Shown here piece after piece: positions 51,415 to 60,989 of a DNA stretch of 64,000 nt. The notes below the pieces were generated by a model that was not told the DNA's origin, made no database searches, and saw only the letters and a program-made list of their open reading frames with translations. This stretch comes from Sphingomonadaceae bacterium (GTDB taxonomy: Bacteria; Pseudomonadota; Alphaproteobacteria; Sphingomonadales; Sphingomonadaceae), in the NCBI GenBank assembly GCA_025056155.1, contig JANWWL010000009.1, positions 140,791-204,790 on the forward strand. Direction: 5' to 3'. The stretch's first letter is position 1; each line of letters opens with the position of its first letter. Position numbers and translations under genes: made by a program.

Positions 51415-54400
51415 GTGTTGGCCGTTGAGGCGCTTCGGCTTTCGGGCTTCAAGTCGTTCGTCGAACCCGTCGAATTGGCGATCCGCCCGGGGTTGACCGG
51501 CATCGTCGGGCCCAACGGGTGCGGCAAGTCGAACCTGCTCGAAGCCTTGCGCTGGGCCATGGGCGAAGGCTCGCCCCGGCAGCTGCGGGCGGCCACCCCG
51601 CCCGAAGGTGGCTCGGCGATGGAGGAGGTGATCTTCGCCGGTACCGCGCGCCGGCCGCCTCGCGCCTTCGCCGAAGTGACCATCGTGCTTGCCAACGACC
51701 GGCAGAGCGCGCCGCCTCCGTTCCACGCCGAACCGCGGCTCGAGGTTACCCGCCGCATCACCCGCGGGGCCGGCAGCGAATACCGGATCAACGGCCGCGA
51801 GGTGCGCCTGCGCGACGTGCAGCTCTTGTTTGCCGACCAGGCGACCGGCCCCCATTCGCCGGCGCTCGTGGCCCAGGGTCGGGTGGCGGCGCTCATCGCC
51901 GCCCGGCCCGAGGAGCGCCGCCAGTTGCTGGAGGAAGCGGCCGGCATTTCCGGGTTGGCCGTGCGCCGCCGCGAGGCGGAGCTGCGCCTGAAGGCGGCCG
52001 ATCGCAACCTCGAGCAGCTGGCCGAGGTGATCCGCGAGCGCGAGGCGCGGGCTGCGAGCCTGCGCCGCCAGGCGAAGAGCGCCCGGCGCTATCGCGAGCT
52101 GTCGGCCGCCATCCGCGCGGCCGAGGCGGCGGCACTCGGGCGGCAACTGGGCGAGGCCGAGGCCCGGCTGGCCGAAGCCCAGGCCCGCTTGGCCGAGGCC
52201 GATGCCGCCCAGGCGCTGGCGGTCGCGGCCGAGGCCCGCGCGCGGACAGCCCAGGCGGAGGCCGCCGCGGGGCTGCCCGGGCTGCGCCAGGCCGAGGCCG
52301 AAGCGGCGGCGCACTGCCAGGCCCTGGCCATGCGGCGAGCCGCGCTGGCCGCGGAGCATGCAGCCCTCGTGCGCCGCCTGGCCGACCTGGAGTCCGCCAT
52401 CGCCGCGGCGGACGCCGACCTCGATCAGGCGAGGCGCCGCGTGGCGGACGCCCAGGCGACCCGGGAGCGGCTGGAGGCCGAACGGGCGGCGGCGATCGCG
52501 GCCCGCGACGAGGCCCAGGCCCAGGCCGCCGCGCGCAGCGCCCGGCTCGGCGAGGCGGAAGCGCGCGTGGCGGCGGCCGAGCGAGCGCTGGCGGCCGCCG
52601 TCGAGGCGCATGCGAACCTGGTGGCCGACCTCCGCGGCGTGCGCGCTTCGGCCGAGGCGGCGCGAGCGCGCGTCGAGCGGCTGGAGGCCGAGCGTCGTCG
52701 CCTCGCCGCCGAGCTCGAGCGGCTCGAAGCCGGCGAGGCCGAGCGCCAGCACCGGCAGGAGCTGGCCGAGGATCAGGCGACGACCGCGGCCGCCATGCTC
52801 CAGGCAGCCGAGGCGGCCGTGCTCGAGGCCGAGGCGCGGCGTCGGGGCGTGGAGAAAGGGCGGGCTGCGGCCCAACGGCTGGTGGCACGCCTCGAGGCGG
52901 AGGTGGCCGGGCTTGAAGCCGAACGGGCGGCGCTCGAGCGGTTGGGCCCATGGGCGGAAGGCCAGGACGGGCCGTCACCCGCCATCGCGGCCCGGCCCGG
53001 CTACGAAGCGGCCTTGGCGGCCGCCCTGGGGCCCGACGTCACGGCCCCGGCGGGCCCGCCGCCCGATGGCGCTCCGCCGGGGCGGCGCTGGTGGGGCACT
53101 GCCGCCGCCGAGCCCGACCCACCGTTGCCGGAAGGCGTGGCGCCGCTCGCACCCCACGTCCTGGCGCCGCCGGAGCTTGCGCGGCGGCTGGCCCAGGTGG
53201 GGATCGTCGATGCGCCACCCGGGCCTCGGCTGCGGCGCGCGCTGCGGCCTGGTCAGCGGCTGGTCGATCGCGCCGGCTGGTTGTGGCGCTGGGACGGCTT
53301 CGTGGCCCCCCCAGGCGCAGAAGCCGAGCACGTGGCCGAGCGCCTGCGGCAGGCGAACCGGCTGGCCGAGCTGAAGCCCGCGCTGCAGGCGGCTTTGGAG
53401 CGGCTTCAGGCGGCGCGGGCGGAGTTTTCGGCCCAGGCCCGCACCCAGGCGGAAGCGGAGGCGGCCGAGCGGGCGGCCCGGGCGCGCCGGGTCGAGGCCG
53501 CCCGCGCGCTCGATGCCGCCCGCGCCCACCTCGAAGGCGTGATGCAGGTGGCGGCCCGTGCCGAGGCGGAGCTCGCGGCGCATCGCGCGACCCTGGCCCG
53601 CCTTGCCAGCGAGTGCGCGGTGGCCCGCGACGAGCAGGACGAGGCGTTGCGGCGCCTGGCCGCACTGCCCGATCCGGGGCCGGCCGTCGCCGCCGTGGCG
53701 GACGCCCGACAACAGGCCGAGCGCGCGCGGGTGGAGCTGGCCGGCCTGCGGGCCGAGGTGGCGAGCGGCCGGCGCCAAGTGGCGGAAGCCACCGCGCGCA
53801 TCGAGGCCCTGGGCCGGGAGGTGGCCGCCTGGGTGGCCCGCGGGCGCGACGCCGAAGCGGCCCAGCGGGCGCTGGCCGACCGGCTGGCGGCCCTGGTCGC
53901 CGAGCGCGCGGCGCTTCTCGGCAAGCCGGAGGCGCTGGTTCACGAGCTTGGTGCCGTGGCCGCGGAAGCGGAGGCCGCCGAGGCCCGCCGGGATCAGGCG
54001 GCCGAAGCCGTGCTGGCCGCCGAGCGCGCGCTTGCGGAATTCGACCGCGAGGCGCGGCACCGAGCCCAGGAGCTGGCCGATCGCCGCGAGGCCCGCGCCC
54101 TGGCGGACGGCCAGGTGACGGCCGCCGCCGAGCGGCTGACCGCTCTGCGCGCCGAAGTGGCGGCCCGCTACGGCGATCTGCCGCCGCCCTTCGCGGAGGG
54201 GGCGGCGCTCGTGGAGCGTCTTGACGCGCTCAAGGCCGAGCGCGAGCGGTTGGGTCCGGTCAACCTGATGGCGGAAGCGGAGCTTGCCGACGTCGAGGGA
54301 ACGCTCGAACGGCTCCGACGCGAGCGGGACGAACTCGAGACGGCCATCGCCCGTCTGCGGGGCAGCATCGGGGCGCTCAACCGGGAAGGGCGCGAGCGGC

Positions 54401-54873
54401 TGCGCGAGGTCTTCGGCCAGGTCGACCGCCACTTCGGCCAACTGTTCCGCACGCTGTTCGGCGGCGGGACGGCGGCCCTGCGGCTGGTCGATTCCGACGA
54501 TCCGCTCGAGGCCGGGGTCGAGATCGAGGCGCAGCCGCCGGGCAAGCGGCTGCAGTCGCTGTCGCTTCTGTCCGGCGGGGAGCAGGCGCTGACCGCCGTG
54601 GCGCTCGTGATGGCGCTGTTCTTGAGCCGCCCGGCGCCCGTCTGCGTGCTCGACGAGGTGGATGCACCGCTCGACGACGCCAACGTCGAGCGCTTCTGCC
54701 GACTGCTCCACCACGTGGCGGCCCAGTCGCCCACCCGCTTCCTGGTCGTCACGCACAACCTGATCACCATGGCGGCGATGGATCGGCTCTATGGGGTCAC
54801 CATGGAGGAGCCCGGGGTCAGCCGGCTCGTCGCGGTCGACCTCAACGCGGCCGGGCGGTTGGCGGCGTCCTGA
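51415..54873 (+). CDS. smc: Chromosome segregation ATPase SMC
   Basis: This 1152-residue protein has the full SMC plan: N-terminal Walker A GPNGCGKSNLLEALRWAMG near residue 34, a coiled coil very rich in Ala/Glu/Arg, a hinge at about 500-640, a second coiled coil, and the C-terminal signature LLSGGEQALTAVALVMALF with Walker B VCVLDEVDAPLDDAN. It forms the condensin core with ScpA/ScpB. Start GTG at 51415; a TTG follows it directly. Confidence 0.97.
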   Translation: MLAVEALRLSGFKSFVEPVELAIRPGLTGIVGPNGCGKSNLLEALRWAMGEGSPRQLRAATPPEGGSAMEEVIFAGTARRPPRAFAEVTIVLANDRQSAPPPFHAEPRLEVTRRITRGAGSEYRINGREVRLRDVQLLFADQATGPHSPALVAQGRVAALIAARPEERRQLLEEAAGISGLAVRRREAELRLKAADRNLEQLAEVIREREARAASLRRQAKSARRYRELSAAIRAAEAAALGRQLGEAEARLAEAQARLAEADAAQALAVAAEARARTAQAEAAAGLPGLRQAEAEAAAHCQALAMRRAALAAEHAALVRRLADLESAIAAADADLDQARRRVADAQATRERLEAERAAAIAARDEAQAQAAARSARLGEAEARVAAAERALAAAVEAHANLVADLRGVRASAEAARARVERLEAERRRLAAELERLEAGEAERQHRQELAEDQATTAAAMLQAAEAAVLEAEARRRGVEKGRAAAQRLVARLEAEVAGLEAERAALERLGPWAEGQDGPSPAIAARPGYEAALAAALGPDVTAPAGPPPDGAPPGRRWWGTAAAEPDPPLPEGVAPLAPHVLAPPELARRLAQVGIVDAPPGPRLRRALRPGQRLVDRAGWLWRWDGFVAPPGAEAEHVAERLRQANRLAELKPALQAALERLQAARAEFSAQARTQAEAEAAERAARARRVEAARALDAARAHLEGVMQVAARAEAELAAHRATLARLASECAVARDEQDEALRRLAALPDPGPAVAAVADARQQAERARVELAGLRAEVASGRRQVAEATARIEALGREVAAWVARGRDAEAAQRALADRLAALVAERAALLGKPEALVHELGAVAAEAEAAEARRDQAAEAVLAAERALAEFDREARHRAQELADRREARALADGQVTAAAERLTALRAEVAARYGDLPPPFAEGAALVERLDALKAERERLGPVNLMAEAELADVEGTLERLRRERDELETAIARLRGSIGALNREGRERLREVFGQVDRHFGQLFRTLFGGGTAALRLVDSDDPLEAGVEIEAQPPGKRLQSLSLLSGGEQALTAVALVMALFLSRPAPVCVLDEVDAPLDDANVERFCRLLHHVAAQSPTRFLVVTHNLITMAAMDRLYGVTMEEPGVSRLVAVDLNAAGRLAAS

Positions 54874-54920
54874 CCGCACGGTTCTTGCTGCAATGCACTG
54901 GGCTCCGGGGGCAGCCTGCC

Positions 54921-54949
54921 TTGACCTTGGGGCGGGTGGCTTCTAACGC
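54921..54949 (+). promoter_or_regulatory. Candidate promoter of the ATP synthase F0 operon
   Basis: TTGACC (54921-54926), a 17-nt spacer and TAACGC (54944-54949) precede atpI by about 75 nt, inside the 150-nt gap after smc. The -35 is close to consensus, the -10 weak. Confidence 0.45.
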
Positions 54950-55023
54950 GGGCGCGCTTCGACGGTGGCTCCTGGCCGGCGAGGTCTCCGGTGGCCCCAT
55001 CGGCCCGGCGCTCGCGAGGAACG

Positions 55024-55356
55024 ATGTCCGAACCCGTGCACGGCAAGGACCTCGACGACCTCGGGGCGCGGCTTGCGGCGGCCCGGGCGGCGCACGAGCC
55101 TGCGGCCCGTTCGGTGGCGACCGGTGCGCTCGCTCGGGGCACGAGGCTCGCCATCGAGCTTGCGGCCAACGCCATCGTGGGGGTGGTGATCGGCGTCCTG
55201 CTCGATCGCTGGCTCGGCACGGGGCCCTGGCTCTTCCTGCTGTTCCTGCTTCTGGGGATCGCGGCGGGCTTCCGGAACCTGATGCGGGCGGTCGAACGCG
55301 AGGCGGCCGACGTGCGCGAGCGCCGGCCACCGCCGGCGAACGACAAGGGGGCCTGA
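55024..55356 (+). CDS. atpI: AtpI/AtpZ-type ATP synthase accessory protein
   Basis: This 110-residue protein has two helices (LAIELAANAIVGVVIGVLLDRWLG and WLFLLFLLLGIAAGFRNLMRAV), the hallmark of the small protein that begins alphaproteobacterial F0 operons and helps c-ring assembly or magnesium supply. GAGGAA lies just before the ATG at 55024. Confidence 0.9.
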   Translation: MSEPVHGKDLDDLGARLAAARAAHEPAARSVATGALARGTRLAIELAANAIVGVVIGVLLDRWLGTGPWLFLLFLLLGIAAGFRNLMRAVEREAADVRERRPPPANDKGA

Positions 55357-55366
55357 CGGGACACAG

Positions 55367-56113
55367 GTGGCCAGTCCGCTCGAACAGTTTGCGATCCGGC
55401 GTTACGCCGACATCGAGGTGGCGGGCATCGACGCCGCGTTCACCAATTCCTCGCTGTTCATGCTGATCACGCTGGGGCTCATCGGCCTGTTCTTCTTCCT
55501 GGGCACGCGGAACGCCGGGCTCGTGCCCCATCGCTGGCAGGCCGCGCTCGAGGCGGTGGTGGGCTTCATCGACGATATGGTCGAACAGAACGTAGGCCCC
55601 CAGGGCCGGGCGTTCGTGCCGCTCGTCTTCGCCTTGTTCCTCTTCATCCTGGTGGCCAACGTCCTGGGGCTGTTCCCCTACAGCTTCACCGTGACGAGCC
55701 ACATCGCCGTCACCTTCGCGTTCGCCGCCCTCGTGTTCCTGCTGTGCGTGGCGGTGGGCGTCGCCCGGCACGGGGCGCATTTCCTGTCGCTGTTTGTGCC
55801 GGCGAACACCCCCTGGCCGCTGCTGTTCCTGATTGTTCCCATCGAGATCATCAGCTTCCTCTCGCGGCCGTTGACGCTCGGCATCCGGCTGTTCGCGAAC
55901 ATGACGGCCGGTCACATCCTGCTCAAGGTGTTCGCGGGCTTCGTCATCTCGCTGGGCGCGGCCGGCGGCGTGTTGAGCCTGCTGGCCCCGGTTCCCTTCG
56001 TCCTCACCGTGGCCTTCTTCGCGCTCGAGCTGCTGGTGGCCGTCGTGCAGGCGTACGTCTTTTCGTTGCTGGTGTGCATCTACCTCAACGATTCCGTCAA
56101 CCTCCATCACTGA
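55367..56113 (+). CDS. atpB: ATP synthase F0 subunit a
   Basis: This 248-residue membrane subunit forms the proton half-channels with the c ring. The essential Arg is in the [24 protein letters not shown] segment, and [18 protein letters not shown] ends it. GTG start, 10 nt after atpI. Confidence 0.97.
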   Translation: MASPLEQFAIRRYADIEVAGIDAAFTNSSLFMLITLGLIGLFFFLGTRNAGLVPHRWQAALEAVVGFIDDMVEQNVGPQGRAFVPLVFALFLFILVANVLGLFPYSFTVTSHIAVTFAFAALVFLLCVAVGVARHGAHFLSLFVPANTPWPLLFLIVPIEIISFLSRPLTLGIRLFANMTAGHILLKVFAGFVISLGAAGGVLSLLAPVPFVLTVAFFALELLVAVVQAYVFSLLVCIYLNDSVNLHH

Positions 56114-56139
56114 CCTGGCCGAAAGGGAAGGATAGTTCC

Positions 56140-56367
56140 ATGGACGCTGCCGCTGCGAAGCTTCTGGGGGCGGGCATCGCCGCCATCGGCGTGGGCATGG
56201 CCGCCATCGGGGTGGGCGTGCTGTTCGCCATGTTCCTGTCGGGTGCGCTGCGCAACCCGGCCGCGGCGGACGCACAGCGGCCCAACCTGATCTTCGGCTT
56301 CGCCGTGACCGAGGCGCTCGGCATCTTCGCCTTCCTGGTGGCTCTGCTGCTGCTCTTCGCGGTCTGA
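56140..56367 (+). CDS. atpE: ATP synthase F0 subunit c
   Basis: This 75-residue hairpin has the Gly-rich first helix with alternating G-x-G-x pattern ([14 protein letters not shown]), the polar loop [10 protein letters not shown] and the proton-binding Glu58 in VTEALGIF. The ion site has no extra Ser/Thr typical of sodium c subunits, so it is a proton ring. AAGGGAAGGA before the ATG. Confidence 0.98.
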   Translation: MDAAAAKLLGAGIAAIGVGMAAIGVGVLFAMFLSGALRNPAAADAQRPNLIFGFAVTEALGIFAFLVALLLLFAV

Positions 56368-56380
56368 CACGGGGCCCCGC

Positions 56381-56860
56381 GTGCCGCAGTTCGACGTCGC
56401 CCAGGCCGTTCCCCAAATCGTCTGGCTGGCCCTCGTCTTCGGGGTGCTCTATCTGCTGGTGGTGCGCACCGTGCCGCGCGTTCGCCGCGTGATCGAGCGC
56501 CGGCGCGAGCGCATCGCGGGTGAACTCTCGGCCGCCGAGGCCGCCCGCCAGGAAGCCGAAGCGGCGGTTGCGGGCGGCTCGGCCCAGGTGGGGGAGGCCC
56601 GAGCACTCGCCCAGCGCCTGGTGGGCGAGGCCCGCCGCCGGGCGGAGGCCGAAGTGGCGGCGCGCTTGCGCACCGCCGAAGCCGCCATCGCCGAACGCTT
56701 GGCGGCGGAAGAGGCCGAGCTCGCTCGGGCCCGTGCCGAGGTGCTGGCAGAGCTCGACCGCATCGCCGCCGAGGCCGCCCGTGACCTCGTGCGCCGAGTG
56801 GCAGGCCTCGAGCCCGACGACCATGAGGCAGCCGAGGCCGTCCGGCGGGTGGCGGCATGA
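56381..56860 (+). CDS. ATP synthase F0 subunit b'
   Basis: This 159-residue protein has one N-terminal helix (VWLALVFGVLYLLVV) and a long heptad-rich stalk. It is the second (b') type of peripheral stalk subunit found in phototrophs and alphaproteobacteria. Its GTG is 13 nt after atpE; its TGA overlaps the atpF ATG. Confidence 0.92.
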   Translation: MPQFDVAQAVPQIVWLALVFGVLYLLVVRTVPRVRRVIERRRERIAGELSAAEAARQEAEAAVAGGSAQVGEARALAQRLVGEARRRAEAEVAARLRTAEAAIAERLAAEEAELARARAEVLAELDRIAAEAARDLVRRVAGLEPDDHEAAEAVRRVAA

Positions 56861-57402
56861 TCGGCGGCAGCCCCGCTTGGGCGGCGACCACGGGGGCCGG
56901 GGGAGGGCCTCCGCATGACGTGTTTCTGGGCATCGACAGCTACGGCTGGGTGGGGATTGCCTTCGCCGTCTTCGTCGGGCTGCTTTGGCGCCTGGGAGCG
57001 TTTCGCGCGCTGCTCGGAGCGCTCGATGCGCGCGCGGCCGAGGTCCGGGCGCGGCTTGCCGAGGCGGAAGCGCTGCGGGCCGAAGCCCAGGCTCTGCGCG
57101 ACCGCGCGGCGGCGGAGGCCGAGCAAGCGCGACGCGACGCAGCGGCCATCCGCGCAGCGGCCGAAGCCGATGCGGCCCGGATCCTGGCCGGCGCCGAGGC
57201 GGAGGCCGAAGCCGCAATCGCCCGGGCGACCCGGCTGGCCGAAGATCGGCTGGCCGCCGCGCGGCGCGCCGCCGAGACGGAGCTGCGTCGGCAGGCGGCC
57301 GACCTTGCCCTCCGCGCGGCTGAAGACATCCTGGCGCGCCATCGGTCGGAGCTGGAACGCCTGACCGATGCCGCGATTGCCGAGCTCGACCGGCGCACCT
57401 AG
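56857..57402 (+). CDS. atpF: ATP synthase F0 subunit b
   Basis: This 181-residue stalk subunit has a short N-terminal extension, one helix (YGWVGIAFAVFVGLLWRLG) and an Ala/Glu/Arg coiled coil. It pairs with b' as a heterodimer. It starts in an ATGA overlap. The F1 genes are not in this window. Confidence 0.93.
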   Translation: MIGGSPAWAATTGAGGGPPHDVFLGIDSYGWVGIAFAVFVGLLWRLGAFRALLGALDARAAEVRARLAEAEALRAEAQALRDRAAAEAEQARRDAAAIRAAAEADAARILAGAEAEAEAAIARATRLAEDRLAAARRAAETELRRQAADLALRAAEDILARHRSELERLTDAAIAELDRRT

Positions 57403-57414
57403 CCTTGGGCGGCG

Positions 57415-58158
57415 ATGTTGGCCGCCGCCCGTCATGCCGTCGCCGAAGCCGGGCCGCCCCTACTTGCGGTCAGTTACAACATCCGCAAGGCGATGGGGAC
57501 CGACGGCCGGCGCGACCCGGCCCGCGTGTTGGACGTGCTGGCCGAGATCGGGCCGGACGTCGTCGTCCTGCAGGAAGCGGATCGCCGCTTCGGCGAACGA
57601 GCCAGCGTGCTGCCTGCCGACCTGATCGCCGCCTACGGCTTCCGGTCGGTGCCGGTGGCCGCGCACGATGCAAGCCTTGGCTGGCGCGGGAACGCCATCC
57701 TGGTGTCACGCCGCGTGGCCGTGCTTCGCTACCGGACCCTGCCGCTTCCCTCGATCGAGCCCCGGGGGGCCGTCTTCGCCGAGCTGGCGTTCGGCGGGCG
57801 CCTCTTCCGGGTTGTGGGCATGCACCTTGATCTGTCGGGCCTGATGCGGCGGCGGCAGCTCGCCATCGTACTCGAGCGCATGGCGGCCGAGCCGGGCGAG
57901 CTGCCGACCCTGGTGATGGGCGACCTCAACGCCTGGCGCCAGGCCGCCTTCGCGGACTTGGCGCGCGGCCTGCATCCCGTACCCCTGGGCCCCAGCTTTC
58001 CCTCGCGCCTGCCGCTCGGCCGGCTGGACCGGATCTACGTCAACGACCTGGTGCGCGTGATCGAGGCCGGCGTGCACGGCAGCGCCCGAGCGCGCGTGGC
58101 TTCGGATCATCTGCCTGTCTGGCTCCGCCTGGGCCTCGCCGGCCGCCCCGAACGATGA
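57415..58158 (+). CDS. Endonuclease/exonuclease/phosphatase-family hydrolase
   Basis: This 247-residue EEP-fold protein has the expected metal and catalytic motifs: VSYNIRKAMG, LQEADRRFGE, GMHLDLSG, MGDLNAWR and SDHLPVWLRL. Members cut DNA, sphingomyelin or inositol phosphates, and the substrate here is unknown. Its TGA overlaps the ATG of the phospholipase D-like gene by four nt, so the two likely act together. Confidence 0.88.
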   Translation: MLAAARHAVAEAGPPLLAVSYNIRKAMGTDGRRDPARVLDVLAEIGPDVVVLQEADRRFGERASVLPADLIAAYGFRSVPVAAHDASLGWRGNAILVSRRVAVLRYRTLPLPSIEPRGAVFAELAFGGRLFRVVGMHLDLSGLMRRRQLAIVLERMAAEPGELPTLVMGDLNAWRQAAFADLARGLHPVPLGPSFPSRLPLGRLDRIYVNDLVRVIEAGVHGSARARVASDHLPVWLRLGLAGRPER

Positions 58159-59693
58159 CGGTCGAGCTCTGGCTGGTGGCGGCCCTGGCCGCAGCCTGGG
58201 CGCTGCTGGCCCATGGCCTCAAGATCCCCTCACCCCCGCCACCCGACCCGCCGCGGCCGCCGCCCGATCGGCAGGCGCCGCTCGTGCGCTGGGCCGAGGC
58301 GAGCGCCGAGGCCGACCGGTCGGGGGTGGCGCTGCTCGCCGACCCCCTGCAGGCCTTCGCGGTCCGCGTGGCGATCATTCGCTCGGCCCGCTCGAGCCTC
58401 GACCTGCAGACCTACATCTGGCGGCCTGACCGGGCCGGCGCCATCCTGCTGGCCGAACTGCAGGCGGCCGCCCGCCGCGGTGTCGCCGTCCGGCTGTTGA
58501 TCGACGACCACGGCACTCAGGGATTGGACGCGGCGCTGGCAGCACTGCTAGGCGAACCCGGCGTTCGCATCCGCCTGTTCAATCCCTTCCTCATCCGCCG
58601 GCCCCGCGCGATCAACTATCTCTTGCATCCTCGGCGGCTCAACCGGCGGATGCACAACAAGGCCCTGGTCGCCGACGGGTCGGTCGCGGTCGCGGGCGGT
58701 CGCAACGTGGGCGATGAGTATTTCGGGGCCGAGCGCAAGGGAGCGTTCGTCGACCTCGACCTGATGCTGGTGGGCCCGGCCGCGCGCGAGCTCGCCGCGG
58801 ACTTCGAGCGCTATTGGCACGCTCGCGTGGCCGTGCCGGCCGAGCGGTTGCTGCGCTCGCGCCGGCCACTCTGGGCGGCGGCCGCACCGACCTGGCCCGA
58901 GGCCTACACCCAAGCGCTGTCGGCCTTGCCCACCGTCGAGGGGGTGCCCCACCTGCCGCTCAAGCAGGTGCCGGTTCGGCTGGTGAGCGACGATCCGGCG
59001 AAGGCCGAGCAGCGGGCACCCCCTGAGCGGCGCTTGGGGCCGCAACTTCTGGGGCTCTTGGGCGCACCCCGCCGCGAGGTGCTGCTTGTATCCCCCTATT
59101 TCGTGCCCACCGCCCAGGGCGCGGCGGCGCTGGCCGCGCTCGCCCGCCAGGGAGTGCGGGTGACGGTGCTCACGAACTCGCTCGATGCCACCAACCACTG
59201 GGTGGTGCACGCGGGCTATGCCCGACGCCGGCGGGCCCTCCTTGCGGCGGGCGTGCGCCTGTTCGAGCTCAAGGGCCCGCGGGCGGCGGGTCCTTCACCC
59301 CGCCGACTGCGTCTCATCCGCCCTCCGCGGCCCGAGGGGCGCTTTCTGGTGGGGCCGCAAGCCACCGCCCTCCACGCCAAGACCTTCGCGATCGACCGCC
59401 ACCGTCTGTTCGTGGGCAGCTTCAACTTCGACCCCCGCTCGGTGCACCTGAACACCGAGTTGGGGTTCTTGGCCGAGGCGCCTGAGCTTGCGGCCGAGCT
59501 CCACGACGGTATCGAGGCTTTGGTGGCGGAGGGGCTCGCCTATGAACTCGTGCTGGAGGCGGGGGGGAGATTGGCATGGCTCGAGCGCACGCCGGCAGGC
59601 CCACGTCGGCGATATCGCGAGCCCGGGGCCACCCGGCTCCAGCGCCTGGCGGTGGGCGTGCTGTCGCCCCTTCCCATCGAATGGCTGCTCTAG
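58155..59693 (+). CDS. Phospholipase D-family protein (cardiolipin synthase-like)
   Basis: This 512-residue protein has an N-terminal membrane helix and two HKD motifs, MHNKALVADG and LHAKTFAIDR, each followed by the GG/GS-N segment typical of the family (GGRNVGDEYF and GSFNFDPRS). Both active-site halves are complete. It may be a cardiolipin synthase or another phosphatidyltransferase. It is coupled to the EEP gene by an ATGA overlap. Confidence 0.88.
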   Translation: MTVELWLVAALAAAWALLAHGLKIPSPPPPDPPRPPPDRQAPLVRWAEASAEADRSGVALLADPLQAFAVRVAIIRSARSSLDLQTYIWRPDRAGAILLAELQAAARRGVAVRLLIDDHGTQGLDAALAALLGEPGVRIRLFNPFLIRRPRAINYLLHPRRLNRRMHNKALVADGSVAVAGGRNVGDEYFGAERKGAFVDLDLMLVGPAARELAADFERYWHARVAVPAERLLRSRRPLWAAAAPTWPEAYTQALSALPTVEGVPHLPLKQVPVRLVSDDPAKAEQRAPPERRLGPQLLGLLGAPRREVLLVSPYFVPTAQGAAALAALARQGVRVTVLTNSLDATNHWVVHAGYARRRRALLAAGVRLFELKGPRAAGPSPRRLRLIRPPRPEGRFLVGPQATALHAKTFAIDRHRLFVGSFNFDPRSVHLNTELGFLAEAPELAAELHDGIEALVAEGLAYELVLEAGGRLAWLERTPAGPRRRYREPGATRLQRLAVGVLSPLPIEWLL

Positions 59694-59858
59694 GCCTTGG
59701 GGTTCCGGGGGCCCTGCTCCGCCAAAGCACGCGCCAAGACGCGTGCGGCGTGCCGGGACGTCGCTGCAGCCCGCCAGGATGGGGGGCGTGCCGGTGCGCT
59801 GATTGGCGCGCCGGGCGGCCCGTGCTAGAGGCCGCGCCGCCGCAACAGGGAGAGCCTC

Positions 59859-60302
59859 ATGATCCGCCTTGCCGTCCTCGCCCTCCTGGCTGCCACGCCC
59901 AGCTTCGCCCAATCGCCACAGGCCACCATCGAGGCCCGCCAGGCCAACTTCAAGGCGATCGCCAAGGCCTTCAAGGAGCTGAACGACGAGCTCAAGAAAT
60001 CGGCGCCGTCGCTCGCCGTGCTGCGCACGGCAGCGGCCGACCTTCAGAAGTCGTCGGTCCGGATCGCGGGCTTCTTCCCGGCCGGCACCGGGCCTGAGAC
60101 GGACCTGAAGACCGACGCGCTGCCCGCCATCTGGCGCAACCCGGCCGGCTTCACCGAGGCCGCCCGCCGGCACACGGCCGCGGTCGATGCCTTGGTGGCG
60201 GCTACGCGCGGGTCGGACATGGCGGCCATCCGCACTGCAGCCGGCGCCGTGGGGCCCACCTGCAAGGGCTGCCACGACAGCTTCCGCAAGCCGCAGTCGT
60301 GA
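59859..60302 (+). CDS. Cytochrome c' (class II cytochrome c)
   Basis: This 147-residue protein has a signal peptide (LAVLALLAATPSFAQ) and a four-helix mature part with the heme motif CKGCH at 135-139 close to the C-terminus, the layout of cytochromes c'. Such proteins are common in phototrophs and bind NO. Its TGA overlaps the GTG of the b561 gene in a GTGA quartet. Confidence 0.92.
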   Translation: MIRLAVLALLAATPSFAQSPQATIEARQANFKAIAKAFKELNDELKKSAPSLAVLRTAAADLQKSSVRIAGFFPAGTGPETDLKTDALPAIWRNPAGFTEAARRHTAAVDALVAATRGSDMAAIRTAAGAVGPTCKGCHDSFRKPQS

Positions 60303-60988
60303 GGCGCGGGGCCGGCCCGGAGCGGCGCTCCGTCCGCGTCTGGGATGCGCCGACCCGCCTGTTCCATTGGTTGCTGGCCCTTTTGGTCGCGGCGATGTGG
60401 GTGACGGGCGAGGAACGCGCGATTTCCGTCCACACGCAGATCGGCGTGGCGCTCTTCGGGCTCGTCGTCTTCCGCGTGCTTTGGGGCTTCGTGGGTTCCG
60501 AGACGGCACGGTTCGCACGCTTCCTGAAAGGTCCATCGACCGTGTGGGCCTATTTGTGCGGTCGCTACGTTCATGGGCTGGGCCACAATCCCTTGGGCGG
60601 CTGGAGTGTTGCAGCGCTTTTGCTCGTGCTGCTCGCTCAGTGCGCGCTGGGCCTCGTGGCGCAGGACGTCGACGGAATGGAGTCGGGGCCCTTGAGCCAC
60701 CTCGTCTCCTACGAAACGTCGGAGGCCGCACGGATCTGGCATCATCGCCTCTACGACGCGCTGCTGATCCTCGTGGGTCTCCATCTTCTGGCCATCCTGT
60801 GGTATTTCCTCGGGCGGGGCGAGGACCTCGTGACCCCGATGCTGAACGGCCGGACGCAGGTGCCGGCCGACACGCCCGAGCCCAGGGCCGGCTCGAAGAC
60901 GGCGTTCGCCGGTGCCGCCGTGGCGGCGGTGGCGCTCGCCCTGTGGGTGGGGGCCGGGGCGCCCCTGCCCGCGCCCTTCACTCCCTGA
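60299..60988 (+). CDS. Cytochrome b561-family membrane protein
   Basis: This 229-residue protein has about four to five helices with His ligands in RLFHWLLALLV, SVHTQIGVALFG and WHHRLYDALLILVGLHLLA, the pattern of diheme b-type cytochromes of the Ni-Fe hydrogenase/b561 group. A common arrangement is a b561 electron partner for a soluble c-type cytochrome. Start GTG coupled to the cytochrome c' gene. Confidence 0.9.
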   Translation: MRRGAGPERRSVRVWDAPTRLFHWLLALLVAAMWVTGEERAISVHTQIGVALFGLVVFRVLWGFVGSETARFARFLKGPSTVWAYLCGRYVHGLGHNPLGGWSVAALLLVLLAQCALGLVAQDVDGMESGPLSHLVSYETSEAARIWHHRLYDALLILVGLHLLAILWYFLGRGEDLVTPMLNGRTQVPADTPEPRAGSKTAFAGAAVAAVALALWVGAGAPLPAPFTP

Positions 60989-60989
60989 C

